Source: an uncultured Lachnospira sp. (GTDB lineage: Bacteria > Bacillota > Clostridia > Lachnospirales > Lachnospiraceae). From it: a stretch of 64,000 bases of DNA. A program made the translations under genes and the position numbers. Below the pieces are notes generated by a model. The model worked only from the letters and a program-made list of their open reading frames with translations. It ran no database searches and was not told the DNA's origin. How positions within the stretch are numbered: position 1 is the stretch's first letter; the number at the start of each line of letters is the position of its first letter. Of the stretch, positions 53,482 through 61,823 are shown piece by piece. The DNA is taken from contig CAJUBU010000008.1 of the NCBI GenBank assembly GCA_910585095.1, positions 8,270 through 72,269 on the forward strand, written 5' to 3'.

Positions 53482-53712
53482 ATGTTTACAGTAAGCATTT
53501 TGTTAGATTCAGTGGAGAAAGTACAAAGGTTTGTAAGTATAGTGAGTAAATATCCTTGTTCTTTTGATATTGAATTAGGGAATAGTTGTGTTGATGCAAA
53601 ATCTTTAGTGGGACTGTTTAGTTTAGACATCAGTAAACCGCTGCATCTTACAATTCAGGATGATGGTGTGCAGCTTGAGGACATTCTTATAGATATTAGA
53701 GAATTTATGTAA
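53482..53712 (+). CDS. HPr-fold protein lacking the phosphorylated histidine
   Basis: 76 residues, beginning MFTVSILLDSVEKVQRFVSI; VDAKSLVGLFSLDISKPLHL matches the DAKSIMGIMSLA-type segment around the regulatory serine of HPr. The GLHARPA segment with the PTS histidine is absent, so it cannot act as a normal phosphocarrier. The conserved Ser suggests possible regulation or protein-binding. Ribosome site GGAGG nine bases upstream. Such proteins are common in Lachnospiraceae, function unknown. The 53202-53481 gap before it is AT-rich with no clear element. Confidence 0.75.
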   Translation: MFTVSILLDSVEKVQRFVSIVSKYPCSFDIELGNSCVDAKSLVGLFSLDISKPLHLTIQDDGVQLEDILIDIREFM

Positions 53713-53729
53713 TCTTGGTATTTTAGGGA

Positions 53730-53758
53730 TTGACAGATGCGATATCTTTGTTTACAAT
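53730..53758 (+). promoter_or_regulatory. Promoter of tRNA-Leu(CAG)
   Basis: TTGACA (53730-53735), 17 bases, TACAAT (53753-53758), about 40 bp upstream of the tRNA. Confidence 0.75.
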
Positions 53759-53797
53759 TAGTCTGTTCTGTAAAGTGTATACCACAATATGTAAAAA

Positions 53798-53880
53798 GCG
53801 GAAGTGTCGGAATGGCAGACGAGCAAGATTCAGGTTCTTGTGTGGGTTACCACGTGTGGGTTCAAGTCCCATCTTCCGCA
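53798..53880 (+). tRNA. tRNA-Leu (anticodon CAG)
   Basis: GCGGAAG pairs with CTTCCGC at the ends. The anticodon stem CAAGA/TCTTG encloses loop TTCAGGT, giving CAG. A long variable arm (GTGG-GTTA-CCAC) and the T-arm GTGGG-TTCAAGT-CCCAT are present. 83 nt, CCA not encoded. Confidence 0.93.
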
Positions 53881-53885
53881 TTGGC

Positions 53886-53918
53886 AAAAAAAGGAAGTCT
53901 TTGATGGCTTCCTTTTTT
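53886..53918 (+). terminator. Terminator after tRNA-Leu(CAG)
   Basis: AAAAAAAGGAAG (53886-53897) pairs with CTTCCTTTTTT (53908-53918). Confidence 0.88.
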
Positions 53919-54096
53919 ACTATGTTTGTTTTACAGGAAGTCTATTAAAGTTTAAAAAAGCATTTTTGGATTCTTAATAGAAATCCGCTTGTTTCATGTG
54001 CAAAAATATGTTAGAGTATAAATATAATGTGCGTGAATGTGTAAGATTAATAATATTTATTGATTCACACAATAGTTGACAGGAGGAGATTGTTAT

Positions 54097-55404
54097 ATGT
54101 TTGGACAGCTTTTTGGAAAATATCTTGTAAAAGAAAAAATAATTAATGAGGCTGCTCTTGAAAGCATTTTAAGTGAACAGACCAAAATACGTGTAAAGCT
54201 TGGTATGATTGCAGTAGCGGATAAAATAATTACACAAGAACAAGCAGAAGAAATTAATAAGATTCAGTTAGAGAGAGATAAACGATTCGGTGATATAGCA
54301 ATAGAACAAGGATATCTTACAGAATCACAGGTTAAGGATTTATTGAATGAGCAAGGCAGTCCTTATATGCAGTTTTTACAGGTTCTTGTTGAAAAAACAG
54401 ATATAAAAGTGTCAAAGATAGATGAATATCTGGAAGGGTTCCAAAAAGAACAAGGATTTGATGACAAAGAAATGGAAGCCTTAAAAAGAGATGATGTTGA
54501 TACATTGCTTCCAATTTTTGCATATGCTTCTAAGAAATATGTTACGGATATTGTGGGGTTGGTTATTCGTAATATTACACGTTTTGTGACAAATAATTAT
54601 TATATTGGACATATACAGCCCATTGAAAGCCTTGAATATCGGTGTATGGTAACCCAGAGAAGTATAGGAGATGTTGACATATGTATTGGATTTGCAATGG
54701 CTGAGGAAAATCCTTCCTTTAATAAGATTGCAAATGGGTATATTGGTGAGAATTTAGATGGACGCAATTCCGATATTTATGATGCCGTTGGTGAATTTAT
54801 TAACTGCATTAGCGGTTTGATGGCAACATTTCTTGCACACAATAATGTTAATGTTGATATAAAGCCACAAATATGTTATGAAAATCAGATAGCAAAAGGA
54901 GCGGCACATATTATACCAATATACATAGAAGGTTATGAATTAAAGCTGTATATAGCTGTAGACAGTGCTATAACAGTTGGTACAATGCCAATGATAAGCA
55001 AAAAGGGAGTGATTCTCTCAGAGGAAGTAAAAGAAAATTCAAAAGGACGTGTACTTGTTGTTGATGATTCTGGTATGTCACGCAAGATGCTTAAAAATAT
55101 ACTGGAAGATGAAGGATATAGTGTTGTTGCAGAAGCTTCAGATGGAGCTGAGGGTGTGCTTGCTTATAAGCAATGTAGTCCAGATTTAGTTACGCTTGAT
55201 ATTACGATGCCTAACATGGATGGCACACAGGCTTTAAGACAAATTATAGAATTTGATGAGCAAGCAAAAGTAATTATGATAACAGCAGCAGGACAGCAGC
55301 ATAAGATTATTGAAGCACTTAAAGCGGGGGCTGAAAAGTTTGTGACGAAACCTTTTGAAAAAGAAGAAGTGTTAAAAGCTGTTCGAGAAACGATGGCAAA
55401 ATAA
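54097..55404 (+). CDS. MshEN-like / CheX-like / receiver fusion protein
   Basis: 435 residues. Residues 1-~90 resemble the MshEN/GspE N-terminal domain, with paired helices and FGDIAIEQGYLTESQVKDLL. The middle (~130-310) is CheX-like, the CheY-P phosphatase family, seen in EFINCISGLMATFLAHNN. The C-terminal receiver has VLVVDDSG, phospho-acceptor Asp in VTLDITMPNMDG, MITAAG and FVTKPF. The protein would tie a c-di-GMP- or pole-binding module to chemotaxis signalling. The ATG at 54097 follows AGGAGG; the TTG at 54076 is unlikely. No che genes are adjacent. Ligand of the first domain is inferred from family only. Confidence 0.8.
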   Translation: MFGQLFGKYLVKEKIINEAALESILSEQTKIRVKLGMIAVADKIITQEQAEEINKIQLERDKRFGDIAIEQGYLTESQVKDLLNEQGSPYMQFLQVLVEKTDIKVSKIDEYLEGFQKEQGFDDKEMEALKRDDVDTLLPIFAYASKKYVTDIVGLVIRNITRFVTNNYYIGHIQPIESLEYRCMVTQRSIGDVDICIGFAMAEENPSFNKIANGYIGENLDGRNSDIYDAVGEFINCISGLMATFLAHNNVNVDIKPQICYENQIAKGAAHIIPIYIEGYELKLYIAVDSAITVGTMPMISKKGVILSEEVKENSKGRVLVVDDSGMSRKMLKNILEDEGYSVVAEASDGAEGVLAYKQCSPDLVTLDITMPNMDGTQALRQIIEFDEQAKVIMITAAGQQHKIIEALKAGAEKFVTKPFEKEEVLKAVRETMAK

Positions 55405-55438
55405 AATATTGTAAAAATATTGTAAAAATATTGTAAAA
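55405..55438 (+). repeat. Three tandem 11-bp units
   Basis: AAATATTGTAA-type unit repeated three times with exact 11-bp period, directly between the fusion protein gene and the tRNA promoter. Confidence 0.7.
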
Positions 55439-55443
55439 AAATG

Positions 55444-55472
55444 TTGACAAATAACAAAGTTAATGGTAATAT
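55444..55472 (+). promoter_or_regulatory. Promoter of tRNA-Leu(AAG)
   Basis: TTGACA (55444-55449), 17 bases, TAATAT (55467-55472), about 28 bp before the tRNA. Confidence 0.7.
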
Positions 55473-55500
55473 AATCGAGTGCTGAAAAGTACGAGATAAA

Positions 55501-55585
55501 GCAGTCGTGGCGGAATTGGCATACGCGCTAGACTAAGGATCTAGTCCATATTGCTTGGGTGCGGGTTCAAGTCCCGCCGACTGCA
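55501..55585 (+). tRNA. tRNA-Leu (anticodon AAG)
   Basis: GCAGTCG and CGACTGC pair at the ends. The anticodon stem CTAGA/TCTAG encloses loop CTAAGGA, so the anticodon is AAG with A at the wobble position. A CCA/TGG variable arm and a GCGGG-TTCAAGT-CCCGC T-arm are present. 85 nt, no encoded CCA. Confidence 0.92.
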
Positions 55586-55588
55586 CTT

Positions 55589-55619
55589 AAAAAGCTCTTG
55601 AGTATTCAAGAGCTTTTTT
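55589..55619 (+). terminator. Terminator after tRNA-Leu(AAG)
   Basis: AAAAAGCTCTTGA (55589-55601) pairs with TCAAGAGCTTTTTT (55606-55619). Confidence 0.92.
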
Positions 55620-55720
55620 GCTTTTTATGCGCAGGGGTACGTAAGGTAATTTGCTATTTTGCGGCATGCATCTTGCGCGATAGGTAGGGGAAAATGATTC
55701 TTTCCTACTTAATTTGAAAA

Positions 55721-55827
55721 ATATTTGTGTTGAAGTGTCACAAATAGGGTTTAATGTGGCAATAGAAGTCGCTTTTGCACCGTTTTAGCAGCTTTTTCTA
55801 TTGCGTGATTTCTATGCTACGCTTCAG
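55721..55827 (+). ncRNA. Candidate pseudoknotted leader element II, copy C (upstream of thiD)
   Basis: TATTTGTG (55722-55729) pairs with CACAAATA (55739-55746). The loop TTGAAGTGT (55730-55738) can pair with ACGCTTCAG (55819-55827) over nine bases with two G-U wobbles. GCAATAGAA and TTCTATTGC form the second stem. The thiD GGGGA ribosome site follows within five bases. Confidence 0.6.
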
Positions 55828-55839
55828 AAGGGGATTTTT

Positions 55840-56691
55840 ATGGATATCAAGAAAGTATTGACAATTGCAGGCAGTGATTGTAGCGGTGGTGCTGGAATAC
55901 AGGCAGACTTAAAAACAATTGCGGCACATAAATTATATGGAATGAGTGCGATAACATCATTGACCGCTCAAAATACAACAGGTGTTTATGGGATAAGTGA
56001 TGTTGCCCCTGAATTTTTAGAAAAACAACTTGACTGTATTTTTGACGATATTGTTCCTGATGCGGTTAAGATTGGAATGGTATCAAATAAAGAACTGATA
56101 GAAGTGATTGCAACAAAGCTTCAGCAGTATCATGCAAAAAATATTGTTCTTGACCCTGTTATGGTATCAACAAGCGGCAGCAATCTGCTGCAGCAAGAAG
56201 CTGTGAAAGCACTTGTAGAAAACTTGATGCCTATTGCTGATATCATTACGCCTAATATACCAGAAGCTGAGGTGTTGTCAGGCAATGTAATACGTGAAAA
56301 AAAGGATGTGTTAGAAGCCGTTAAAATGATATCAGATACATTAAAAGAAGCATGTCAAAATGCAGAGGATGCTTTTGTATTAAGCAAAAAACGAGCTGTT
56401 TTGTTAAAAGGCGGACATCATGCCAATACTGCCGATGATATGCTTTATTATAATGGAAAGCATATATGGTTTCGAGGCGAAAAAATAAAAAATCCAAACA
56501 CACATGGAACAGGCTGTACATTATCGTCTGCCATTGCATGTAATCTGGCGGTGGGATATACTATTGAGCAGGCAGTTGGAGCAGCTAAACAATATATATC
56601 GGGTGCGCTTCGGGCTGATTTAAATATAGGAAAAGGAAAAGGACCACTGAATCATATGTATAATGTTAATGTGGTAAGAGAACATGGATAG
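55840..56691 (+). CDS. thiD: Hydroxymethylpyrimidine/phosphomethylpyrimidine kinase
   Basis: 283-residue ribokinase-fold kinase that phosphorylates HMP and HMP-phosphate for thiamine; some members act on pyridoxal. TIAGSDCSGGAGIQADLKT is the family opening, LDPVMVSTSGSNLL follows, and NTHGTGCTLSSAIACNLA holds the anion hole and catalytic Asp region (here Cys-Thr). ATG at 55840 follows GGGGA; the upstream frame lies in the RNA element. No TPP riboswitch was seen. It overlaps the AEC transporter start by 8 bases. The GTGC form is typical of bifunctional ThiD. Confidence 0.92.
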   Translation: MDIKKVLTIAGSDCSGGAGIQADLKTIAAHKLYGMSAITSLTAQNTTGVYGISDVAPEFLEKQLDCIFDDIVPDAVKIGMVSNKELIEVIATKLQQYHAKNIVLDPVMVSTSGSNLLQQEAVKALVENLMPIADIITPNIPEAEVLSGNVIREKKDVLEAVKMISDTLKEACQNAEDAFVLSKKRAVLLKGGHHANTADDMLYYNGKHIWFRGEKIKNPNTHGTGCTLSSAIACNLAVGYTIEQAVGAAKQYISGALRADLNIGKGKGPLNHMYNVNVVREHG

Positions 56692-57712
56692 TTTTATATA
56701 TAGTATTCACTCAACCATTCCTATTTTTTTAGTAATGATTGTAGGATGGATTATTAAAAAATGTCAAATTATTGATGATAACTTTGTAAGTAAAGCCAAT
56801 AAATATGTCTTTCATGTTGCGCTTCCTGTTTTATTGTATAAAGATTTATCCAAAGCAGATTTTGTGTCACAGTTTGATATTACATTTGTTTTATTTTGTA
56901 TCATTGTTACAACAATCATGTTTTTAGGTGTTTGGGGTCTAACCGAACTTTTTATGAAAGAGGATACAATGAAGGGAGCGTTTGTTCAGGCAAGCTGCCG
57001 AAGCAGTGCTGCTATCTTGGGCATTGCTTTTATACAAAATATGTATTCGGATGCAGGAATGGCGCCATTGATGATACTGGCTGCCGTTCCGTTGTTTAAT
57101 ATATTTTCTGTTGTGATACTTACTTTTAAAGCACATGAGGAAGGGTTTAATTATCCGATAGATAATACTTCTTATATAAATAAAAATAGTACAAATGCAG
57201 ATAAAGCAAATATAAATAATAAATCAAACAATAATAAAAAAGCGATTTTGCAATCATGTATGAATATAGTAAGGAATCCAATTATTATAGGTATTTTTAT
57301 AGGATTTATAGCATCACTGGCACATATAAAACTTCCTATTGTTTTTGACAAAGCGGTGGAAAGTATTGCACAGACGGCAACACCAATGGCTTTAATATGT
57401 ATTGGAGCAGGATTTGAGGGAAGAAAGGCAATTAAAAAGATAAGACCAACGCTTATTGCTGCTTTTATAAAAATTATAGGATTGGCAGTGCTTTTTTTGC
57501 CTGTGGCTATATGGATGGGATTTAGAAATCAAGAACTTGTTGCTATACTTATTATGTTAGCATCCCCAACAACAGTAACAGCGTATATTATGGCTAAAAA
57601 TATGTACAATGATGAAGTTCTTACGTCAAGCGTAGTTGTTGTCACAACATTTTTATCCAGTATAACGCTTACAGGCTGGATTTATATATTGAGAACTTTT
57701 AACTTGATATGA
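56684..57712 (+). CDS. AEC-family (auxin efflux carrier type) transporter
   Basis: 342 residues with about ten membrane segments in two halves. IPIFLVMIVGWIIKKCQIIDDNF is the usual AEC beginning, NKYVFHVALPVLLYKDLS and FVQASCRSSAAILGIAF follow, and the central loop (~150-185) is rich in Asn/Lys/Ser. Family members export small organic acids or amino acids. Overlap with thiD by 8 bases suggests the two are coupled, perhaps for a thiamine-related compound; that link is a guess. The -35 of the SCIFF promoter lies within its last codons. Confidence 0.85.
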   Translation: MDSFIYSIHSTIPIFLVMIVGWIIKKCQIIDDNFVSKANKYVFHVALPVLLYKDLSKADFVSQFDITFVLFCIIVTTIMFLGVWGLTELFMKEDTMKGAFVQASCRSSAAILGIAFIQNMYSDAGMAPLMILAAVPLFNIFSVVILTFKAHEEGFNYPIDNTSYINKNSTNADKANINNKSNNNKKAILQSCMNIVRNPIIIGIFIGFIASLAHIKLPIVFDKAVESIAQTATPMALICIGAGFEGRKAIKKIRPTLIAAFIKIIGLAVLFLPVAIWMGFRNQELVAILIMLASPTTVTAYIMAKNMYNDEVLTSSVVVVTTFLSSITLTGWIYILRTFNLI

Positions 57713-57732
57713 TAGAAATCTTATGATATAAT
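57704..57732 (+). promoter_or_regulatory. Promoter of the SCIFF locus
   Basis: TTGATA (57704-57709), 17 bases, TATAAT (57727-57732), ~45 bp before the GTG start. Confidence 0.75.
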
Positions 57733-57777
57733 GCAACTTAGTTTTGAAATTTTATCATTATTAAAGGAGGAATTGTC

Positions 57778-57924
57778 GTGAAACATATTAAGACAATCAG
57801 TAATGGTGCATTAAAGGATACAATGAAGCATGGCGGTTGCGGCGAGTGTCAGACATCTTGTCAGTCAGCATGCAAGACGTCTTGTACAGTGGGCAATCAG
57901 AGCTGTGAGAATAAGAATAAATAA
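57778..57924 (+). CDS. SCIFF ribosomal peptide precursor (six cysteines)
   Basis: 48 residues with GTG start after AAAGGAGG (57763-57770). Cysteines are at positions 21, 24, 28, 32, 36 and 43, the six-cysteines-in-forty-five pattern; KHIKTISNGALKDTM is the leader and GGCGECQTSCQSACKTSC the cysteine-rich core. Family members receive a Cys-to-Thr thioether (sactionine/ranthipeptide) bond from the adjacent radical-SAM maturase. The Thr within the core is seen at residues 26, 34 and 37. The mature product's role is unknown. The gene is missing from length-based gene calling because it is short and GTG-started. Confidence 0.93.
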   Translation: MKHIKTISNGALKDTMKHGGCGECQTSCQSACKTSCTVGNQSCENKNK

Positions 57925-57952
57925 TTTTATGAAGATATGGGGTGGAGTGTGA

Positions 57953-57986
57953 GAGCGTGCTTAAAGCGTATAGGCACGCTCTTATT
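57953..57986 (+). terminator. Terminator or attenuator between SCIFF and its maturase
   Basis: GAGCGTGC (57953-57960) pairs with GCACGCTC (57974-57981), followed by TTATT. Partial read-through would give more precursor than maturase. Confidence 0.6.
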
Positions 57987-57991
57987 CCTGC

Positions 57992-58102
57992 GAGCAACGA
58001 GCCAAGCGGACATGCTTGCATGTCTATTTGGCGACTGCCGCAAGGGTCAAATACTATAGCGTCCTTTGGACGCATTGCAGCTCTGCTACGGGGTATTTGA
58101 TT
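57992..58102 (+). repeat. Dispersed hairpin element I, copy 2 (before SCIFF maturase)
   Basis: Starts GAGCAACGAGCCAAG, contains GACATGC-TT-GCATGTC and TTGGCGACTGC, then TCAAATAC...GGGGTATTTGA enclosing GCGTCC-TTT-GGACGC. Matches copy 1 at 9513-9619 in outer framework with different inner hairpins. Confidence 0.65.
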
Positions 58103-58168
58103 TATGACAGCTAAAGGCAGCAAGAGCCTTCTATCACTTCACAGATGTTGAGAAAGGCATGGTCATTT

Positions 58169-59530
58169 ATGGTACATCAGTTTAAAAATAATGGCTACAA
58201 TATTGTTCTTGATACAAACAGCGGGGCTGTTCATGTAGTGGACGAGCTTGTGTATGATATTATAGCATTGTTTGAACAGTATTCACTTGATGAAATTTTA
58301 GATATGCTTGAAGAAAAGTATCACGAAGATGATATTAGCGAGGCATATTATGAGATTAGGGAGTTAAAGGATGCTGGTCAGCTATTTACAAAAGATATAT
58401 ATGAACCTTACATAAATTCATTTAAAGACAGACCCATTATTGTTAAGGCATTATGTCTTCATATTGCGCATGACTGCAATCTTGCCTGTAAGTATTGCTT
58501 TGCAGGAGAAGGGGAGTATCATGGCGACAGAGCACTTATGAGCTTTGAGGTTGGAAAAAAAGCACTTGATTTTTTAGTGGCTCATTCTGGTGCAAACAAA
58601 AATCTGGAAGTTGATTTTTTTGGCGGTGAGCCTACTATGAATTTTGATGTGGTAAAAAGAATTGTAGCATATGGACGAAGTATTGAAGAAGCAAATCGAA
58701 AAAAGTTTCGATTTACATTGACAACAAATGGTATACTTCTTGATGATGATATGATAGAATTTGCTAATAAAGAGATGAGCAATATTGTTCTCAGTATAGA
58801 CGGACGTAAAGAAGTCAATGACAAGATGCGTCCTACAAGAAATAATCAAGGCAGTTCATATGATATTATTGTTCCAAAATTTAAAAAGGTGGCAGAAAGC
58901 AGAAATCAAAATAATTATTATGTGAGAGGAACATTTACGCATCATAATCTTGATTTTTGCGAGGATGTTCTTCATCTTGCCGATTTGGGGTTTGAACAGA
59001 TATCCATAGAACCTGTTGTAGCGCCAAAAGAAATGGATTATGCCATCAAAGAAGAAGACTTGCCAACAATATGTGAACAGTATGATAAACTTGCGAAAGA
59101 ATTGGCAAAAAGAAAAAAAGAAGGAAAAGGTTTTAATTTCTTTCATTTTATGATAGATTTAGATGGCGGACCTTGTGTTGCTAAAAGGTTATCGGGTTGT
59201 GGTTCTGGCTGTGAGTATTTGGCAGTTACGCCTTGGGGTGATTTTTATCCATGTCATCAGTTTGTCGGCAATAAAGATTTTTTAATGGGTAATGTCGATG
59301 AGGGAATTACAAGAACCGATATACAAACAATGTTTAAAGACAGCAATGTATATACAAAAGAACAATGTAAAAATTGTTTTGCAAAATTTTATTGCAGCGG
59401 CGGGTGTGCCGCAAACGCATACAACTTTGACGGCAATATTAATGATACGTATGATATTGGCTGTACTATGCAAAAGAAAAGAGTAGAGTGCGCTATTATG
59501 ATTAAAGCGGCACTTGCAAATAACAGATGA
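58169..59530 (+). CDS. SCIFF radical SAM maturase
   Basis: 453 residues. N-terminal part (to ~90) is a peptide-binding RRE-like region (NIVLDTNSGAVHVVDELVYDII). The radical-SAM cluster is in HDCNLACKYCFAGEGEYHG (CxxxCxxC), followed by DFFGGEPTMNF. The C-terminal SPASM domain has cysteines in GPCVAKRLSGCGSGCEYLAV, YPCHQF and CKNCFAKFYCSGGCAANAY. It would build the thioether link in the 48-residue precursor upstream. ATG at 58169 is chosen because AGAAAGG lies at 58151-58157; the ATG at 58145 precedes that site. Confidence 0.93.
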   Translation: MVHQFKNNGYNIVLDTNSGAVHVVDELVYDIIALFEQYSLDEILDMLEEKYHEDDISEAYYEIRELKDAGQLFTKDIYEPYINSFKDRPIIVKALCLHIAHDCNLACKYCFAGEGEYHGDRALMSFEVGKKALDFLVAHSGANKNLEVDFFGGEPTMNFDVVKRIVAYGRSIEEANRKKFRFTLTTNGILLDDDMIEFANKEMSNIVLSIDGRKEVNDKMRPTRNNQGSSYDIIVPKFKKVAESRNQNNYYVRGTFTHHNLDFCEDVLHLADLGFEQISIEPVVAPKEMDYAIKEEDLPTICEQYDKLAKELAKRKKEGKGFNFFHFMIDLDGGPCVAKRLSGCGSGCEYLAVTPWGDFYPCHQFVGNKDFLMGNVDEGITRTDIQTMFKDSNVYTKEQCKNCFAKFYCSGGCAANAYNFDGNINDTYDIGCTMQKKRVECAIMIKAALANNR

Positions 59531-59566
59531 ATTATATAACAAAAAATGAAGGGAGTTTTTACTACA

Positions 59567-61795
59567 ATGAAGTACAAAAAAGGTAAAATAATTACCTATT
59601 CATTGATTATTGTAGCATTGCTTGCAGTTATAACAGTAGCTGTGACAGTAGGTTTAGGCAATGGATATGGTAGTGCCAGCAATATCAATCTTGGTCTTGA
59701 TTTAGCTGGCGGTGTAAGTATCACATATGAGATACAAGAAGACAATCCAACACAGCAAGATATAAGAGATACAATTGCTAAATTGGAAAAGCGTATTGAG
59801 GGAAAAAGTACAGAATCTCAAGTTTATGAGGCAGGCAGTAACAGAATTACGGTTGAAATTCCAGGTGTAACCGATGCCAATGCAATCTTAGAAGAATTAG
59901 GTACGCCAGGTTCCCTTGAATTTCTTGACAATACACAATATCAGGCTAAGACAAACGGAAATTCATATACGCCAATTCTTACAGGTTCAGATGTCAAAAG
60001 TGCGCAGGCTTACACCGATAATAATTCAACATCATCAACACCATATGGTGTGCAGTTGACATTTACAGACGAAGGCGCCACAAAATTTGAGACCGCAACA
60101 CAGCAGAATTTAAATAGTACAATTTATATTGTATATGATAATAAAGTGGTTAGTGCACCAACAGTAAAGTCTGTTATTTCAGGCGGCGTTGCTTCTATTA
60201 CAGATATGGAATCTTATGAAGCCGCAGACAACTTGGCAGTTTATATAAGAGTTGGTTCGATTCCACTTACTCTGAATGAAGTAAGTTCTAATATTGTCGG
60301 TGCGCAGTTGGGAAAAGATGCCATTAATACCAGCTTGATTGCTGCTATTATTGGTCTTGCCGCACTGTGTATCTTTATGATTGTTATTTACAGAATACCA
60401 GGCGTTGTAGCAACAATTGCTCTTTGGTTGTATTCTGTGCTTATACTGTTCTTGGTAAGTGTGTATGATTTAACACTCACACTTCCAGGTCTTGCTGGTA
60501 TTATTCTTGGTATTGGTATGGCAGTGGATGCAAATGTTGTTATTTACTCACGTATCAGGGAAGAAATTGGAAGCGGCAAAAATGTAGAGGGAGCAATCCT
60601 TTCTGGTTACAGCAAGGCTACATCAGCAATTGTCGATGGAAATGTCACAACATTGATAGCTGCTGCTGTGTTATATATGTTTGGTACAGGTCCAATAAAG
60701 GGATTTGCAATGACACTTGCACTTGGTATTGTTGTTTCAATGTTTACAGCATTGGTCATAACAAAAGTGATTATGAAACTATTTTATAATTTTGGATTAC
60801 AAGATGCAAAGTGGTATGGAAAGACCATTCACAATAAAAAAGTGGACATACTTGGCAAGCGCAATATGTTCTTTATTGCTTCCGTAGCAGTGATTATTGC
60901 AGGCTTTATAGGAATGGGTGTATTTAATTCAACAAGCGGTTATTCATTTAATTACAGTCTTGAATTTGTAGGTGGTACAACAGCTACTTATACATTCCAA
61001 GAAGAGCTTAGCCAAGAAAAGATTGAGGATGAAATTATCCCTCTGATTAAAGAGGCGACAGGCGTAGCCGAAGTACAGCAGCAAAAAGTAAAGGATTCAA
61101 CAAAGGTTACTTTTAAGACGCCTGTTTTGAATCTTGAACAAAGAGAAGCAGCAGAAAAGGCTGTTTGCGAAAAGTTCCCAATTCAAGAGGGTACTGTTGT
61201 TGAATCGGATAGTATTGGCGCTGCTGTAAGCTCATCAATGAAACAGAGTGCGATTATATCGGTTATTATTGCTACAATATGTATGTTGATTTATATTTTT
61301 ATCCGATTTAGAGATATTAAATTTGCTTTGGCGGCTGTTATTGCACTGCTGCATGATGTGTTGGTTGTACTTGCATTTTACGCATTTTCAAGAGTTCAGG
61401 TCGGTACGACATTTATTGCATGTATGTTGACAATTGTAGGTTATTCAATCAACAGTACAATTATTATATTTGATAGAATTAGAGAATTGTTAAAGGATGC
61501 CAACAAGAAAACAAATATTGCAGAATTAGTAAATAGTGCGATTAATCATACATTTACTAGAACAATGAATTCATCTCTTACAACATTTATTATGTTGCTT
61601 GCCTTATTTATATTAGGTGTGGCATCGGTTAAAGAATTTGCTCTTCCGCTTATGGTAGGTGTTGTTGTAGGTGCATATTCATCTGTATGTATAACAAGCG
61701 CTTTGTGGTACGTTTTTGGCGGAAAGAAAAGAGGCGTTACGACAGAAGCACAAAAGGAAAAGAAAATAGTTAATGCAGACGGTTCACAGGTATAG
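59567..61795 (+). CDS. secDF: Protein translocase SecDF fusion
   Basis: 742 residues joining SecD and SecF, the proton-driven helpers of Sec export. SecD: first membrane helix, then GLDLAGGVSITYE and the periplasmic domain, then GIILGIGMAVDANVVIYSRIREE. SecF begins about residue 425 with FNYSLEFVGGTTATYTF and has IVGYSINSTIIIFDRIREL. About twelve membrane segments. It follows the SCIFF maturase by 36 bases, an order seen in many clostridia. ATG at 59567 is preferred over 59546 (GGGAG lies between them). Confidence 0.95.
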   Translation: MKYKKGKIITYSLIIVALLAVITVAVTVGLGNGYGSASNINLGLDLAGGVSITYEIQEDNPTQQDIRDTIAKLEKRIEGKSTESQVYEAGSNRITVEIPGVTDANAILEELGTPGSLEFLDNTQYQAKTNGNSYTPILTGSDVKSAQAYTDNNSTSSTPYGVQLTFTDEGATKFETATQQNLNSTIYIVYDNKVVSAPTVKSVISGGVASITDMESYEAADNLAVYIRVGSIPLTLNEVSSNIVGAQLGKDAINTSLIAAIIGLAALCIFMIVIYRIPGVVATIALWLYSVLILFLVSVYDLTLTLPGLAGIILGIGMAVDANVVIYSRIREEIGSGKNVEGAILSGYSKATSAIVDGNVTTLIAAAVLYMFGTGPIKGFAMTLALGIVVSMFTALVITKVIMKLFYNFGLQDAKWYGKTIHNKKVDILGKRNMFFIASVAVIIAGFIGMGVFNSTSGYSFNYSLEFVGGTTATYTFQEELSQEKIEDEIIPLIKEATGVAEVQQQKVKDSTKVTFKTPVLNLEQREAAEKAVCEKFPIQEGTVVESDSIGAAVSSSMKQSAIISVIIATICMLIYIFIRFRDIKFALAAVIALLHDVLVVLAFYAFSRVQVGTTFIACMLTIVGYSINSTIIIFDRIRELLKDANKKTNIAELVNSAINHTFTRTMNSSLTTFIMLLALFILGVASVKEFALPLMVGVVVGAYSSVCITSALWYVFGGKKRGVTTEAQKEKKIVNADGSQV

Positions 61796-61823
61796 TTCGT
61801 TAATTAAAAATTTTCTGGTTTAA

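Noticed and set aside
53730..53948. 72-codon frame across the tRNA-Leu(CAG) gene
   Set aside because: It runs through the tRNA and its terminator and starts at the -35 of the tRNA promoter.
57797..58123. 108-codon minus-strand frame opposite SCIFF
   Set aside because: It is antisense to the SCIFF gene and hairpin element, without ribosome site; the plus-strand SCIFF peptide is clearly the real gene.
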